From Nemertoderma westbladi (taxonomy: Eukaryota; Xenacoelomorpha; Nemertodermatida; Nemertodermatidae): DNA of 64,000 nt. The DNA lies in contig JAUCBJ010005601.1 in assembly GCA_032718475.1 (NCBI GenBank), positions 1 through 64,000 of the forward strand, read 5' to 3'. Below are positions 20,692-31,867 of the stretch, in pieces. The position numbers and the translations under genes were made by a program. The first letter of the stretch is position 1; every line of letters begins with the position of its first letter. The notes under the pieces are model-generated. The model was not told the DNA's origin and searched no databases. It saw only the letters and a list, made by a program, of their open reading frames with translations.

Positions 20692-23629
20692 AATAATAAT
20701 TTTAATTTCATATCCATACATATGGAGTAATTGAAGCAGTCTATAAATAAAATAAATGAATTATTATAATTACTAATTATGAGTATCACGATAAAAACTA
20801 TTTAAAAATAGGGCATAGTGGAGGACCGAGTTGCATTGTGTGATTTTGGTGCAGGATTTATAGTGTTCCTTGGTTGTTCCCGGGCGGTCACAGACCCAAC
20901 AGACACATGATTCCGTGGGCCTCCAGCATTTGTGCCGACCACACAGCTTATGATGATAGCTGTTACATATTATTTGGGCCGCTACGTGTCTGCGGGTGCC
21001 AGTAAGGCGGGATATATTTATATCTCCCTCTAGTGGATTATGTACGGCATTCAGTATTGCTGTCGATGAAGCGTACTTGCTAACTCCGCACCAGAGCTTC
21101 TAAAAAAAGGCTCTGGTACGGTGGATGTGATCCAGGTTTTCAATTTCGTCTTGGGCTACAAATATAGTACAACCATATGTTATAGCCGGATATATTATCT
21201 CTTTCCAAAGATGTTTCGAGGATTCCATGGAAATTTGGCTCATATCGAGTTTCGAGGCTAACTGCATAGATGATGCCACGCCCTTCTTATACAAATGATT
21301 ATAATGGCCAGTCACGCCATTTTTAGTTGACAATATGATTCCCAGATAATTGAAAGATGACACGATTTCCAATTCGGTCCCATCATAACGGAGTACGTCA
21401 CTGTGTGCTAAACGACCGCCACGTCTGAATTTGATCACCTTTGTTTTGCCGATATTAACCTCAAGGTTGTTATCTTTGCAATAAGCTAGAAGGATATTAA
21501 GCGCGTCTTGGACTTCCTTGATGGACTTGCCACTAATTATGAGGTCGTCAGCGTACATTATAGCCATGCAGCCAGTAACCATTATAGTAGCAGGGAGGTC
21601 AGCTATAAACAGGTTAAATAACAAAGGAGATAATTTGTTGCCTTGTATTACCCCAAATGTTTGAGATATTGGTTCTAGAATGTAAATCCCCAGACAGATA
21701 CAGATGAAATTTATGGCTAGGATTGCCCATATTGCATTGATAAATTTTTTGCTGATGCCATAACTTGACAGTTTCATGCAAAGCTTGACTCTGTTGACCG
21801 AGTCAAACGCTTTCTGGAAATCAACAAAGACACAATATATATTACCTCTGGGTAGAGGCGCAAGGAGCTTTGTATTCTCTGGTATATATGTTTTACCACT
21901 ATTACGGTAGACCAGTACTTGCGGAAACCATATTGCTGTGGTGGTAGCAGATTATGTTCCTCAGCCCAGTTGTAAAGACTCGTTCCCAGAATCGATGTAT
22001 ATGTCTTGAGCAGTGAGCATAGCAGCGCTATACCGCGGTAGCAATCCGGTGACGACCGGCTGCCCTTTCCCTTATAGAGAGGGAGTACGTATAAAGTAAG
22101 CCACAGGGCCGGATAGACCCCAGCAGAGAAACATAAGGAAAATAATGCTAATAGATATGGTAACAAGTCCACAAGGCCAGTTTTTAATACTTCATTGGTT
22201 ATACCGTCAGCTCCAGGCGCTTTATGCGCCTTATTTGATTTCACAGCCTTGGATACCTCCTCCGACTCGATGGGTTTATCCAGTGATTCGCAGGGATTCT
22301 CATTGTTATCTTGTATCTGCTGAGTGTCGTCTATATTGTCAGCCGATAGCAGTTTGGTGAAATGATTAGATCACGCTTCCTCAGGGACATGTTATGCCAC
22401 TGGTTTAGTGTTGTTCTTACCATTATTATTCCGTATGTTCCAGAATTTGGATTTTTCATTCTCGCATTCGTTTGTGTTACTGTTCTCTGTTTGAATCATA
22501 TATTTTCCTTTTATCTGAAATATGTTGATTGTAATATTTCTGGTGTGCTCTGTAGTTATCACGACTCTGTCTACTCGGGTTTATCTTCTGTTCGCGGAAA
22601 GCAGTGTTCAGTTCATTGCGGGCTGTGTAACAACTACTATCAAACGAGGGTTTGGATGTTTGGTGTTTGATGCTCATTGCTGAGTTCCTAATGGCTGTTG
22701 TGACATAAGAACAGGCTGACTTCACACCGTTTAACCCTATCCATACCGGGGTACTTTAGACGCTCAAACTACCGGGGGGGGGGACTTTTGGGGACGTAAA
22801 GTTTGGAAGCATATAACTTTGTGTGGTGTGATGATATTACTTTAAAGTAAAAAGTTTTAGATACTAAATTTATTCCTCTATTCAAATATGCCACACACTA
22901 ATGCTGAAATCTAATATTTATATACTATAATTATGTTTAAATTGATTTTAAATTTATATTAAATTGATTGAATTTTAAATTTCCCTCCTACAATAGTTCA
23001 GCAATAATATGACAGTTTCAGAGACAGGTCAGTTTACGTGTCATTTTCATGGTCATAAATAATAATATGAAAATTAATTTTTGTTTTAAGATAAAGAATA
23101 ATAAATTTTAGGAAAAGTAACGGAATTTCACTTGCAATAAATGTGGTTTGGCTTTGAACCAAGCAATCAAATAAAGTGCGTCTCCAAAAGTCCCCCCCCC
23201 CGGTATGGATAGGGTTAATAGATTCTCCTCAAACTCATTGATTTTCAGGATTTAGCCAAGTTTATCAATGTCTATGCGGCGGATTGGTTTCTCCCTCTTC
23301 TTCCGGTTGGTTAAACCATCTGTTAGTGTGAGACTGGCATGTATTCGCTGGTGCTTACAGTTCGTTGTTGTTAATACGCTGATTGATACACTGTCCATGA
23401 GTTTGGTGTCGAAGAATGCTAAATCTACAGTGCTACTCCCATTCCAACTGAAGTATGTTGGGATCGTTGGGATCAATGGGGTTCGTCGAATTAAAATGCA
23501 CTGCTTTGATAGCATAGTTCAGTTCTAGTAATATATCACCAACATCGGTTGCCGGTTTAAAATATCCATTTAAAATATTCGTGTTGATAGCAATCGCATT
23601 ATCGCTTTCATATTTACACATCTTTCATA
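20692..23629 (-). mobile_element. LINE-C non-LTR retrotransposon, 5'-truncated, inserted in hAT
   Basis: Minus-strand element bounded by the 17-bp duplication. From its 5' side: the end of an endonuclease domain (23621-23252, with STVDLAFFDTKL and a TNCKHQRI histidine block), a linker (22725-22477), then reverse transcriptase (22244-21100: KAPGADGITNEVLK, YRGIALLCSLLKTY, QQYGFRKYWST, the FQKAFDSV block across a frame overlap at ~21780, IQGNKLSPLLFNLF, MYADDLII). The C-terminal part has a CVCWVC...H...C knuckle (~20850-20920). Class: jockey/CR1-like non-LTR element; the exact clade is not assigned. Frameshifts and 5' truncation inactivate it. A TTAA MITE sits inside it at 22735-23214. Confidence 0.9.
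22735..23214. mobile_element. 480-bp TTAA MITE (piggyBac-type ends) inside LINE-C
   Basis: TTAA at 22731-22734 and 23215-23218 flank 15-bp perfect inverted ends (ccctatccataccgg / ccggtatggataggg). A G10 run (22774-22783) faces a C10 run (23192-23201). TTAA duplication plus CCCTA ends are the signature of piggyBac-class insertion. The interior is AT-rich with no coding region, so mobilisation would need a transposase in trans. Confidence 0.92.
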
Positions 23630-23646
23630 TCACACATCATATTTAT
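23630..23646. repeat. Target-site duplication, right copy (LINE-C)
   Basis: tcacacatcatatttat, 17 bp, identical to 20675-20691. Confidence 0.93.
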
Positions 23647-25211
23647 CAAAAACCATATGTGAAGAACTTATAATCAATGATGGGAACAAAAATTATTGGA
23701 CACATCAAGCACCAGACTAGTAAATCGCGATATTTTTCCATTTCAGTGGACTACACCCCAGACATTTCTCATACAGATCAGCTGACGATTATAATCCGCT
23801 ACATCAACATGAGAAATTACCAGCCTGTAGAGCGTTTTCTTACATTTATAAATATTTTAAGTCATACAGGTCAGAATCTAGCTGATACTCTACTCCAATA
23901 TTTATTAGATCAAGATATCGATTTTACAACTGCCGTGGTCAGACATACGATAATGCCAGCAATATGTCTAATAAATTCATTGGCATGCAGAAAATATTGA
24001 AAGATAAAAATAACTTAGTTGAATTATTCCTTGTGCTGCACACTCGTTTAAGTCTTGTTGGTCAGTTGGCTGTGGACTGTTGTGTTAATGCGGTTTCGTT
24101 TTTTGGATTGGAACAGCGATTGAATACATTCTTTGTGGTATCAACGCATCGTTTGGGAGTCTTGCAGACCTATATAGAACAGGTGACTGGTTGTCTTGTA
24201 CCAAAACACCCATCAGATACCCGGTGGTCTGCTTGACCCGATGCCACTGAAGTTCTGTACAAGGGGTACTGTCAGTTTCAGAGTGCTCTTGAAGAAATCG
24301 CGGCTGATGACTGCCAGATTGGGGACACACGGAATGAAGCAGACTCATTAGCGAAGCATATGGACACCATTGAAGTTGCTCTGATGTGTGAACTTTGGAG
24401 TGATATTTTGCACCGTTTCAACAGCTGCCGCAAGTTGCTCCAAAGTGCAACGATTGAACTAACTCAGATCTAAAACCAGATGGGCACCCATGCGCAAGAA
24501 GCATGTTGGTGATGGAGCTGCTGAAGACGCAATGAAAGGAATGACGATCCAAAATAAATTCAAGGTGGAAGTATTATATTATTACATCTACTTCTATGGT
24601 AGTAGTCTATGGTCTAGGTACTTCTATGGAAGTATTATATTATTATTTTATATTATAATATATATTTATATTAGTATTATATTATATTATATATTATATA
24701 TGTAAGATAAATTACAGAGTGCATTGCAGAAACGCATTGATGCATGTTCATTTGTGTTGGAGCATTTTGGTGTTCTGTCGGAGTTTACCACCATGTCTGA
24801 TAAGGATATCGATACTGCTATCACCAGACTTGTCAAAGTCTATCCAAACGACCTCTCATCCAATTTTCCCACTGAATTTCGGCCGTTTATCAACTGGTAT
24901 AAACTGCAGGATAATGTGGACTATGGTGGCGATGATGGAGTAATGTCAACCGGAAGCGCCCAGAATATTTTCCATCTGCTCCAAACCACTGGCGTTCATC
25001 AAGCATTTCCAAACACGGAAGTGGCACTCCGAATATACTTGGTGCTAATGACCACCAATTGTTCCAGAGAATGCACGTTTTTCCCATCTCACAAGAATAA
25101 AATATGTGAAAAGATCAACAATGCATCAGCGATGGCTTGTTGTTTTGGCACTCATGTGCATTGAATGCGACTTACTACGTGAGATTGACTTCAGTGCTCT
25201 AATAAGGCCAC

Positions 25212-27530
25212 ATTAGTTGAGGTATCACATTTGAGTGTACCGAGTCCATATGGGGATGGAAAATCTGTCAGAATTAGTGAAGAAGTGTTATCAGTTTTAA
25301 GTTGCTGGAGTTCGCAGTCGGTAAGTTGTGCTGTTACCAACTTGGATAAATCCAGATCTTGTGAAAGTGAGTTAATGGATGGTCTTGACAGTGAATCGGC
25401 GACTGGATTATTTACACCCTGGATAAAACGAATATCATTTGTGAACTCGGATATGAAAGAGAGTTGATGGATTTCGCGACGAGAACTACGGTCGGAGTTT
25501 TTCTTTAAGGCGAAAGTCAAGGGTTTATGATCAGTCAGCATATAAAATTCTTGGCCTTCAACTGTCAATTTATACATAGCTAGTAGTTCCCGTCCAAATG
25601 TGCCGTATCACTGTTCTGCCAGGGACAGTTTCTTGGAATAGAAAGCAAGAGGTTGCCAACAATCTTCAACCAGTTGTTGTAGGACGCTCCAATGGCGATA
25701 TTAGATGCATCAACTATGATGTTTAGAGGTGCATTGGACAGTGGATGGGCTAATAATGCAGTATTTGCAATGGCAGTCTTAGAAGAATTAAATGAGTCGG
25801 TGCCTTTTCATTCCAAATTAATGGAGTTTTCTCACCAACGCATTTTTTAAGCAGTTCATATAGGGGGTTGAGTATGTTGGCATAGTTCTCTATAAACCTA
25901 TGATAAAAGGTGACTAGGCCAATAAACTCGTGCAAACGGCATCGGGAATTAGGAAGTGGGAAATCCTGAATAGCCTGGACTTTGCTGGAAAGGCCATTGG
26001 AATTAACTGTATGGCCCAAAAAATCCAAAGTGTCTACTCCAAAAGTACATTTAGATAAATTGAGAACCAATCCATAAGCAGTTAATCGTTCAAGCAAAAT
26101 ACATAGGTGCTCTAAATGTTCTTTCTCTGATGTGCTGGCGACAAGAATATCATCTATATATGCAAATGCGAAGTCGAGATCACGCAATGCCTTGTCGATT
26201 AAGCACTGAAAGGATTGGGCAACATTGCGTAGGCCAAATGGCATAACGATAAATTCATACAGGCCAAATGGAGTCGTAATGGCCGCTTTTGGAACATCTG
26301 GATGATGAACTGGTATCTGGTTGTATGCCCGCTTAAGATCCAGCTTGGAAAATATAGTGGCGCCATGTAAATAGGAAGTAAAGTCTGTATATGGGGAATC
26401 GGGTATCTATCAGGAACAGTGACATTGTTCAGCGCTCGATAATCACCACAAGGACGCCAGTTGCCATTGGACTTTGGAGTTAGATGAAGTGGAGATGACC
26501 AGGTACTGGATGTAGGTCGTATTACTCCTGTCTCCGGCATATATTCGAATTCCTGTTTCGCAGCTTTCAGTTTGTCAGGAGACAGTTGCCTAGGTTTAGT
26601 GTAAACAGGAGGACCAGTCGTCTCGATAAAGTGCTCAACTCCATGGGCAGGAGGAGAATACTCAGTAACTGGTTTATGGTTAATAATCGAGGGATATTTC
26701 AATAAAAGCCGGGTAAAACAGGAGTCAGGTTGAGGTTGGTTCATACTTAAATTTAATGAATATAATTTACTAGCGGACCCCTTGATATTTAGTGATGTAA
26801 CACCATCCCGAAGGGTCGTACGCTGGATATCGGGTAGGAGATCAAAATGGCTGAGAAAATCTGCTCCAATAATTGAGTGGGATACATCAGCCACTGTAAA
26901 GATCCAATGGAAAGTCCATCGTAGACCAAGATCTAGGGTAACTAAGCACTCGCCATAGGTGGGAATATTGGTGGAGTTTGCTGCTTTAAGCGGAGTCCCC
27001 TGCAGTGGATTCCGGTGTTCGGAAGGAGAGGGTTGAATGACACTTATTTGTGCTTCGGTATCGATTAGGAATTTCCGTTTACTCAGTTTGTTAGTTATAA
27101 AAAACAGGCGACTACTGCTCGAAACGGATTGATTCGTCACCGCTAGTTCCCGGTATTGTCGTTTCCTGACCAGGAACACGGCGGGGTGCACTTCTGCGCT
27201 TGATCTCCAAAATGGTCGTGATACCAACAAAGTCTGTCTTTAATTGAGGAATCATATCCGCTCATACTGGTTGCGCAGTCAGAATGTGATTTACTCCGGG
27301 CTCGTTTCGGTTGGCCGCGTCGACTGGAACTTCTACTATGTTAGTGTCCCTTTAGAAGAGAGGCTACCTTTCGTTGAAGTTTAACAATCTCTCCTCGAAG
27401 ATCCTCCACAGCACTATTTTTATCGGAAGAAACATGTGAAATGGTCGGAACTGAAACCTCTATCATCTTGTCGGCCAACGAAGGGACCTCGTCCAAACTG
27501 GCAGTGGAAGTCGCCAGGATGACTTATATG
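25212..27530 (-). pseudogene. Ty3/Gypsy polyprotein remnant (gag end, protease, RT, RNase H)
   Basis: On the minus strand from ~27530: the gag tail with a coiled-coil-like stretch (~27480-27360); retropepsin (~27080-26830) with [10 protein letters not shown], where the catalytic DTG/DSG is DTE; RT (~26690-25900) with the [11 protein letters not shown] block and YIDDILVAS; and RNase H/linker (25577-25212: DHKPLTFALKK, NPVADSLSR). The layout resembles K02A2.6-like Gypsy elements. The frame shifts at ~26200-26240, ~25760 and ~25580. The sequence stops at the CDTSTN point that normally precedes integrase, exactly where the hAT 3' end begins. No LTR, integrase or envelope gene is visible. Inactive by frameshift, truncation and the altered protease site. 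Confidence 0.9.
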
Positions 27531-27556
27531 TTTGTAGGTATCATGCACTGTTGGAT

Positions 27557-27564
27557 GTGAACAG
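27557..27564. repeat. 8-bp target duplication, left
   Basis: gtgaacag, identical to 29975-29982. Confidence 0.85.
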
Positions 27565-29974
27565 TAGGGTGGAGTGAAAAAAGTTTTTCTTTATTTTTAA
27601 GGGAAGCACTATTTTTCTGAGGCCAAATCGGTCTAAACTAACTTTGCAAAAAAACAATTTGATTTCGAAAAATTCTAAGCGGGCCTCACGACACTGGAAA
27701 ATTTCAAATTTTTGGGAAGGCAATGCCAGTTTGGAAATCCCAGATATTTGGTAGTTTTGATAAAAGTTAAGGAAGATGCAATATATAATTTCAATTAGGT
27801 TGGAAACAAACACAAAATGTGAAATTGTAAATTTCAGATAAATCTACCCCAGCCCAATGGCCTTTAAAATGTTGAGTTTTAAAATGTTAAAATTTTGCCA
27901 AATTTCACCCTTAAAATACAGCAAACCTACTTCGTAGTCTTTATAGTTGAAATCGATTTACAGGGCGCAGTTTGGAGTTCTTCCTGAGTGAAAACCAAGT
28001 CCCCTGATTTGATTACTACTGTACTATATTTAAATGCTAGAAACCCAGCTAGCTGGCTTTGAATTTTCCTTTGGATCAAATTCCCAATAAGTATGTTATA
28101 AACAGTAGGTATAGAAAGAAGGATAATTCTAAATTAGGAAAACAATAGTAAAACAGTACAACACTAGAAAAACACTGTAAAGCACCCGGAAAACAGTAAC
28201 AATATTGATCAGCCGGAAATTTAACACATGTACTACTTTGAATTGGAAATCCTAAATCTACTCCTCTCTCAGCACAACTTAAGTAATCACCGTAAAACAT
28301 AGGGAAACACAATTAAACTCTCCAGAAAAACAGTGAAAAAAATGATTGGCATTAAATAACATTAAATTTTACCTAATATGCTGCTAAAAAATAAGTTGAA
28401 AGAGTCTAATAATACACAGAAGCCATTGTTGCCAGGCAACCGAGGAACCAATCAGCATGCATTTCAGCACTCATGCACTTTTACTGAGCAGGCGGTAGAG
28501 GCAAAATAATGGTGGATTCTGGTATTAGTGTATTCCAATATTGGATGTTAGTATCCATGTTAATATTCCAATGTTGGATCTTGTCATCTGCTAATGCTAA
28601 ATGTTGAACAGTTAAAGTGCAGATGTTGCGGTATTTAATATTTAGACAGCAAGAGGGCCACATTTAGGTCCTGCCTACAGAGATACTGTAGTGAAGTGGC
28701 ATACCGGTGTGGCTAGAAGCGCGGATGCAAGATCTATAGAACCCATCACAGATGATTTTCTAGTCAGTTCGGTTTTCTGGTATTAGTGGTATCCTTAATA
28801 CTAAATACCGCACATTTAGCAGATGAAATGACATTTAATACATTTAGCAGATGAAATGATCTAACACTAACAATATTTGAATACAATTGTTATATATGTT
28901 ATACCAGAATGCAGGACCATGGTACTGCTCTGGCTGACCAGTAAAACAAGGATAGTGCTGCACTGCATGCTGATTGATTTCTTCTTTCACCTAGGATTAT
29001 TAGCAGCATATCAAGCAAACGATCGAGGCGACCCAAAGGCTCCTCTTTAAATAGCTGCTACCCGAGTGTAGGGGTGGGCGCTACTCCTACCCCAAGATTT
29101 GCTGTCAAGATTTGTTATTTAACTGGTACTCATTTTATAGACCCCAGTGGATGATAGGCAGCTGAGTAAACCCTGGTGGGGCTGAACCTACAACCAATCG
29201 ATTGTAGGCCTGGTGCTCAGCCAACTGAGCTACCCCGCCTTCTAGCAGCATATAGGTAAAATTTAATGCTGATCATTTTTCACTGTTTTCCAGATGGATT
29301 ATAATGTTTTCCCTATGTTTTACGGAGATTACTTAATGTGTGCTATTCGAGGAGTACATTTAAGATTAACAATTTAGAGTAATCGATGTATTAAATTTCC
29401 TTTGATCAATATTTTTACTGTTTTCCGGGTGCTTTACAGTGTTTTTCATATGTTTTACTGTTTTACTACTGTTCTCCTAATTTAGAATTAACCTTCTTTT
29501 TATACCTACTGTTTATAATATAATTATTGGGAATTTGATCCAAAGACAAATTCACAGTCACTATATGACAAATTCAGACAAATTCACTATATGGGTTTCT
29601 AGCATTGAAATATAGTTGTGATCAAATCTGGGGACTTGGTTTTCACTCAGGAAGAACTCCAAACCACAGTAAATCGATTTCAACTATAGAGAAAACGAAG
29701 TAGGTTTGCTGTATTTATAGGGTGAAATTTTGCAAATTTTTAAAGGCCATGAGGCTGGGGTAGATTTAAATGAAAATGAAAATATCACACTTGGTGTTTG
29801 TTTCCAACCTATTTGACTTAATATATTTGCATCTTCCTTAATTTTTATCAAATATAGAATATTATAATTTTTCGAAATCAAATTTTTTTTGCAAAGTTAG
29901 TTTAGACCGATTTGGCATCAGAAAAATAGTGCTTCCCTTAAAAATAAAGAAAAGTTTTTTTTCATTCCACGCTA
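27565..29974. mobile_element. 2.4-kb palindromic (foldback) element with 8-bp TSD, hAT-type
   Basis: Ends tagggtggagtgaaaaaag and, inverted from the right, tagcgtggaatgaaaaaaa. An identical 8-bp gtgaacag sits outside each end (27557-27564 and 29975-29982). Left arm ~27565-28530 pairs with right arm ~28910-29974 along nearly the full length. Shared landmarks include the aggtttgctgtattt block and the bend at tgggaatttgatcc. A SINE (29012-29242) interrupts the right arm. The unpaired centre is ~28550-28900. The 8-bp duplication is typical of hAT-class insertion. No transposase is encoded. Confidence 0.92.
29012..29242 (-). mobile_element. tRNA-derived SINE inserted in palindrome arm
   Basis: On the minus strand it starts ggcggggtagctcagttgg (A box) and has ggttcagcccc (B-box-like) ~45 bp later, then a ~150-bp body. 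It is flanked by tagcagcatat at 29001-29011 and 29243-29253, an 11-bp target duplication. The palindrome partner in the left arm has the target only once, so insertion postdates the palindrome. A related head lies at 12647-12727. Confidence 0.88.
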
Positions 29975-29982
29975 GTGAACAG
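29975..29982. repeat. 8-bp target duplication, right
   Basis: gtgaacag, identical to 27557-27564. Confidence 0.85.
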
Positions 29983-30830
29983 GCCGTTAGGTAAGAAATC
30001 ATTAAATTTGAGGCAATAATTATTATAGTACAAAAATAAATATAATATGTTGTCCAAAAAGTATGTTATCTGGGAAGGAAATATTTTTCGCGATAAATAA
30101 GTTGCATTTTAAAACTACTGTATATATATTTTATAAATTTGTATACATTTTAAAGCCAAGGAGGTCATAAATAAATATTTTTGGAAATTATTAATTCATT
30201 GCAGTTTAGTATATTTCAACATATTGGTTTTTAGAGCATTATAATATGCATTTCAAAACGTTGACTTCTAAGCCAGTACCACCCCCACCCCGCTATTTTC
30301 CATTACATTTAACACCTATAGAATAATGCATATGCATCGTTAATATGATCCATTTACATATTCGGAAGTTTGCTAATGTAAAATTCAACAGTGTAAAGTA
30401 TTCTATCATGAACCCAACCTGTTGAAGATATTTCTATTAGCAAACAAAGACAAAAAATGGAAAGATAAAATATGATGTCCTGTATGCCGGACGTTTAATC
30501 AATCAATCTACAGTAGGGTCAGATCTTATTGTGCAAAACATTACTGTATGTAAGTTAATTATTCATAATTTATTATAATATGATTTGCGGAATGTCGGTT
30601 CTTAATTAAAAAATGAAATTAATATTCTATCAGGGGAAATTTTGCAAATAATTATTACAATTAAATTGACAATGAACACATTAATTTTATATGAACTCCT
30701 TCATAATAAATCCACCATTGACAGTATATCCGCCAGCATTCCCAATAATTCGGTAATTTTTAATAATAAATTGTTACAGTAGGCTTAGTATAAATTTATT
30801 TTCGTATTTAACAAATTCAAATTCAGGTAC
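29983..30830. other. Unassigned AT-rich region
   Basis: No gene, TIR or tandem repeat is recognised. Confidence 0.4.
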
Positions 30831-31164
30831 ATGGAACACACGCCCCCCTCAAATTTTTCTACAAATTATAATGAGATTGTTTGAAATTTGAAACTGAGAT
30901 AGTTTCACCTCCCTCCACTTTACTGGGTTTATATTTAAAGTTTCATTCGTCAACAATTTCATTCATCACAAGTGTTTGTAATTTGTGTTCGTTTTGACAA
31001 AACCCACAAATATGCTAGATATGATAGGATAATTGGCCTTGCAATAACGGAGGGGGTTTTGAAGTAGGCCTACGGTATTACAACACCTCACAGTATATTT
31101 AAATAGCTGAAACGGCTGTAAAGCTTATTTTATCCTTTGGCAATAATCTGGGGGGGGGGGGGGG
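30831..31164. mobile_element. Possible relic related to the foldback element
   Basis: cgcccccctcaaatttttctac followed by a tttgaaatttgaaac-type stretch resembles the outer part of the palindrome at 7094/44163 (C run, agatttttctac, ...cttgaaatttgaaac). A G15 run (31150-31164) lies at the far side after aataatctg. Divergent; low confidence. Confidence 0.35.
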
Positions 31165-31204
31165 ATCCATTTACAAGTTACTTTATAGTACTGTAGATAT
31201 CATC

Positions 31205-31312
31205 AAGTAGTGACTTTAGCTGAAGACGTTCAACCAGTACTGAGTGTAGCTGAAAATGTTCAACAAGTAGTGAGTGTAGCTGAAGATGTTCACCCAGTAG
31301 TGAGTGTATATG
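31205..31312 (+). repeat. 30-bp minisatellite, array 1 (10-aa coding repeat)
   Basis: Unit ~gtagctgaagatgttcaaccagtagtgagt, about 3.5 copies. It is in frame with the following LINE-A linker region, reading VSVAEDVQPV-like decapeptides. Confidence 0.85.
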
Positions 31313-31867
31313 GAGACAACAGGTATGAGGCTCTTGCCTCTGAGGCGGTAGATCACTGTGAGGGCTATACTGCCTTTACAGAAGCAGTTAAGTTAGCAGC
31401 TGCAGAAACAGTTCCTGTATACCCTCGAAACAGGAAAAGGGTCCCCTGGACTGACAACAAAATTCAGAAGTGCCGAAATGACCTTCATAAGGCGCAGAAA
31501 GAGTCCCGACTCAAACAGACTACAGCGGCCAAGAATGCAGTTAGGCTGCATCTACATCCCTGAACAGGCAGTACTCTGCTAATCTACTGGAGCTAATAAA
31601 CCAAGAGGTTGATGCCATCAATGATGCTGACGATAGCAGGCAATCATCCCAGGCATGGAAATCGATTAATCTGCTTACTGGGCGGAAAAGCCAACCAACC
31701 ACCAAGGTTAAGGCTGAATCACCTGCCGATCGCCTCAATGGTTGGAAAGCCCACTTTGAAAAGCTCCTCAATAATGACAGGGTATTGCCTGATAACTTTA
31801 TAGAAGTAAAAGTGTCTGAGTCTGTACTCCCAGATATTCCCATTGGCGATATCTCCTTTGCAGTTAA
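31313..31867 (+). pseudogene. LINE-A linker region between endonuclease and RT
   Basis: Upstream part of the LINE-A protein, in two shifted frames. The first (to 31563) is FTEAVKLAAAETVPVYPRNRKRVPWTDNKIQ..., a basic pre-RT segment. The second (31562-31860) is NLLELINQEVDAINDADDSRQ, ...INLLTGRKSQPTT and RLNGWKAHFEKLLNN. One frame change occurs near 31550 and another near 31865 before the open RT frame. No endonuclease domain is present upstream; the minisatellite stands where its end would be. Confidence 0.8.

Larger units (their letters stand above)
20401..25215 (+). pseudogene. hAT transposase (DUF4371/ZMYM1-like), split by nested insertions
   Basis: The left part (20401-20691) reads QRSIPVGRIDEQL, EQRNYWKNVL, FLCERGLALRGSNE, GNCLGILELIGQFDPFL, the DUF4371 N-terminal region. 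The right part (23647-25215) continues with SISVDYTPDISHTDQLTIIIRY, VERFLTF, the RGQTYDNASNMSNKF segment after a frame slip at ~23940, PSDTRWSA (~24220), and a C-terminal dimerisation region with FPNTEVALRIYLVLMTTNCSREC and a final LMCIECDLLREIDFSALI before TAG. Removing 20692-23646, one target copy included, lets SYLSKTICEELI read across the junction, which is the family's expected sequence there. Further damage: frame slips, a stop near 24472, and ~130 bp of AT-repeat at ~24580-24715. Inactive. The 5' end is cut off close to the Gypsy fragment. Confidence 0.92.

Noticed and set aside
19054-27530. Complete endogenous LTR element or envelope-bearing retrovirus
   Set aside because: Both Gypsy pieces lack LTRs, integrase core and any envelope gene; they are separate truncated, frameshifted remnants.
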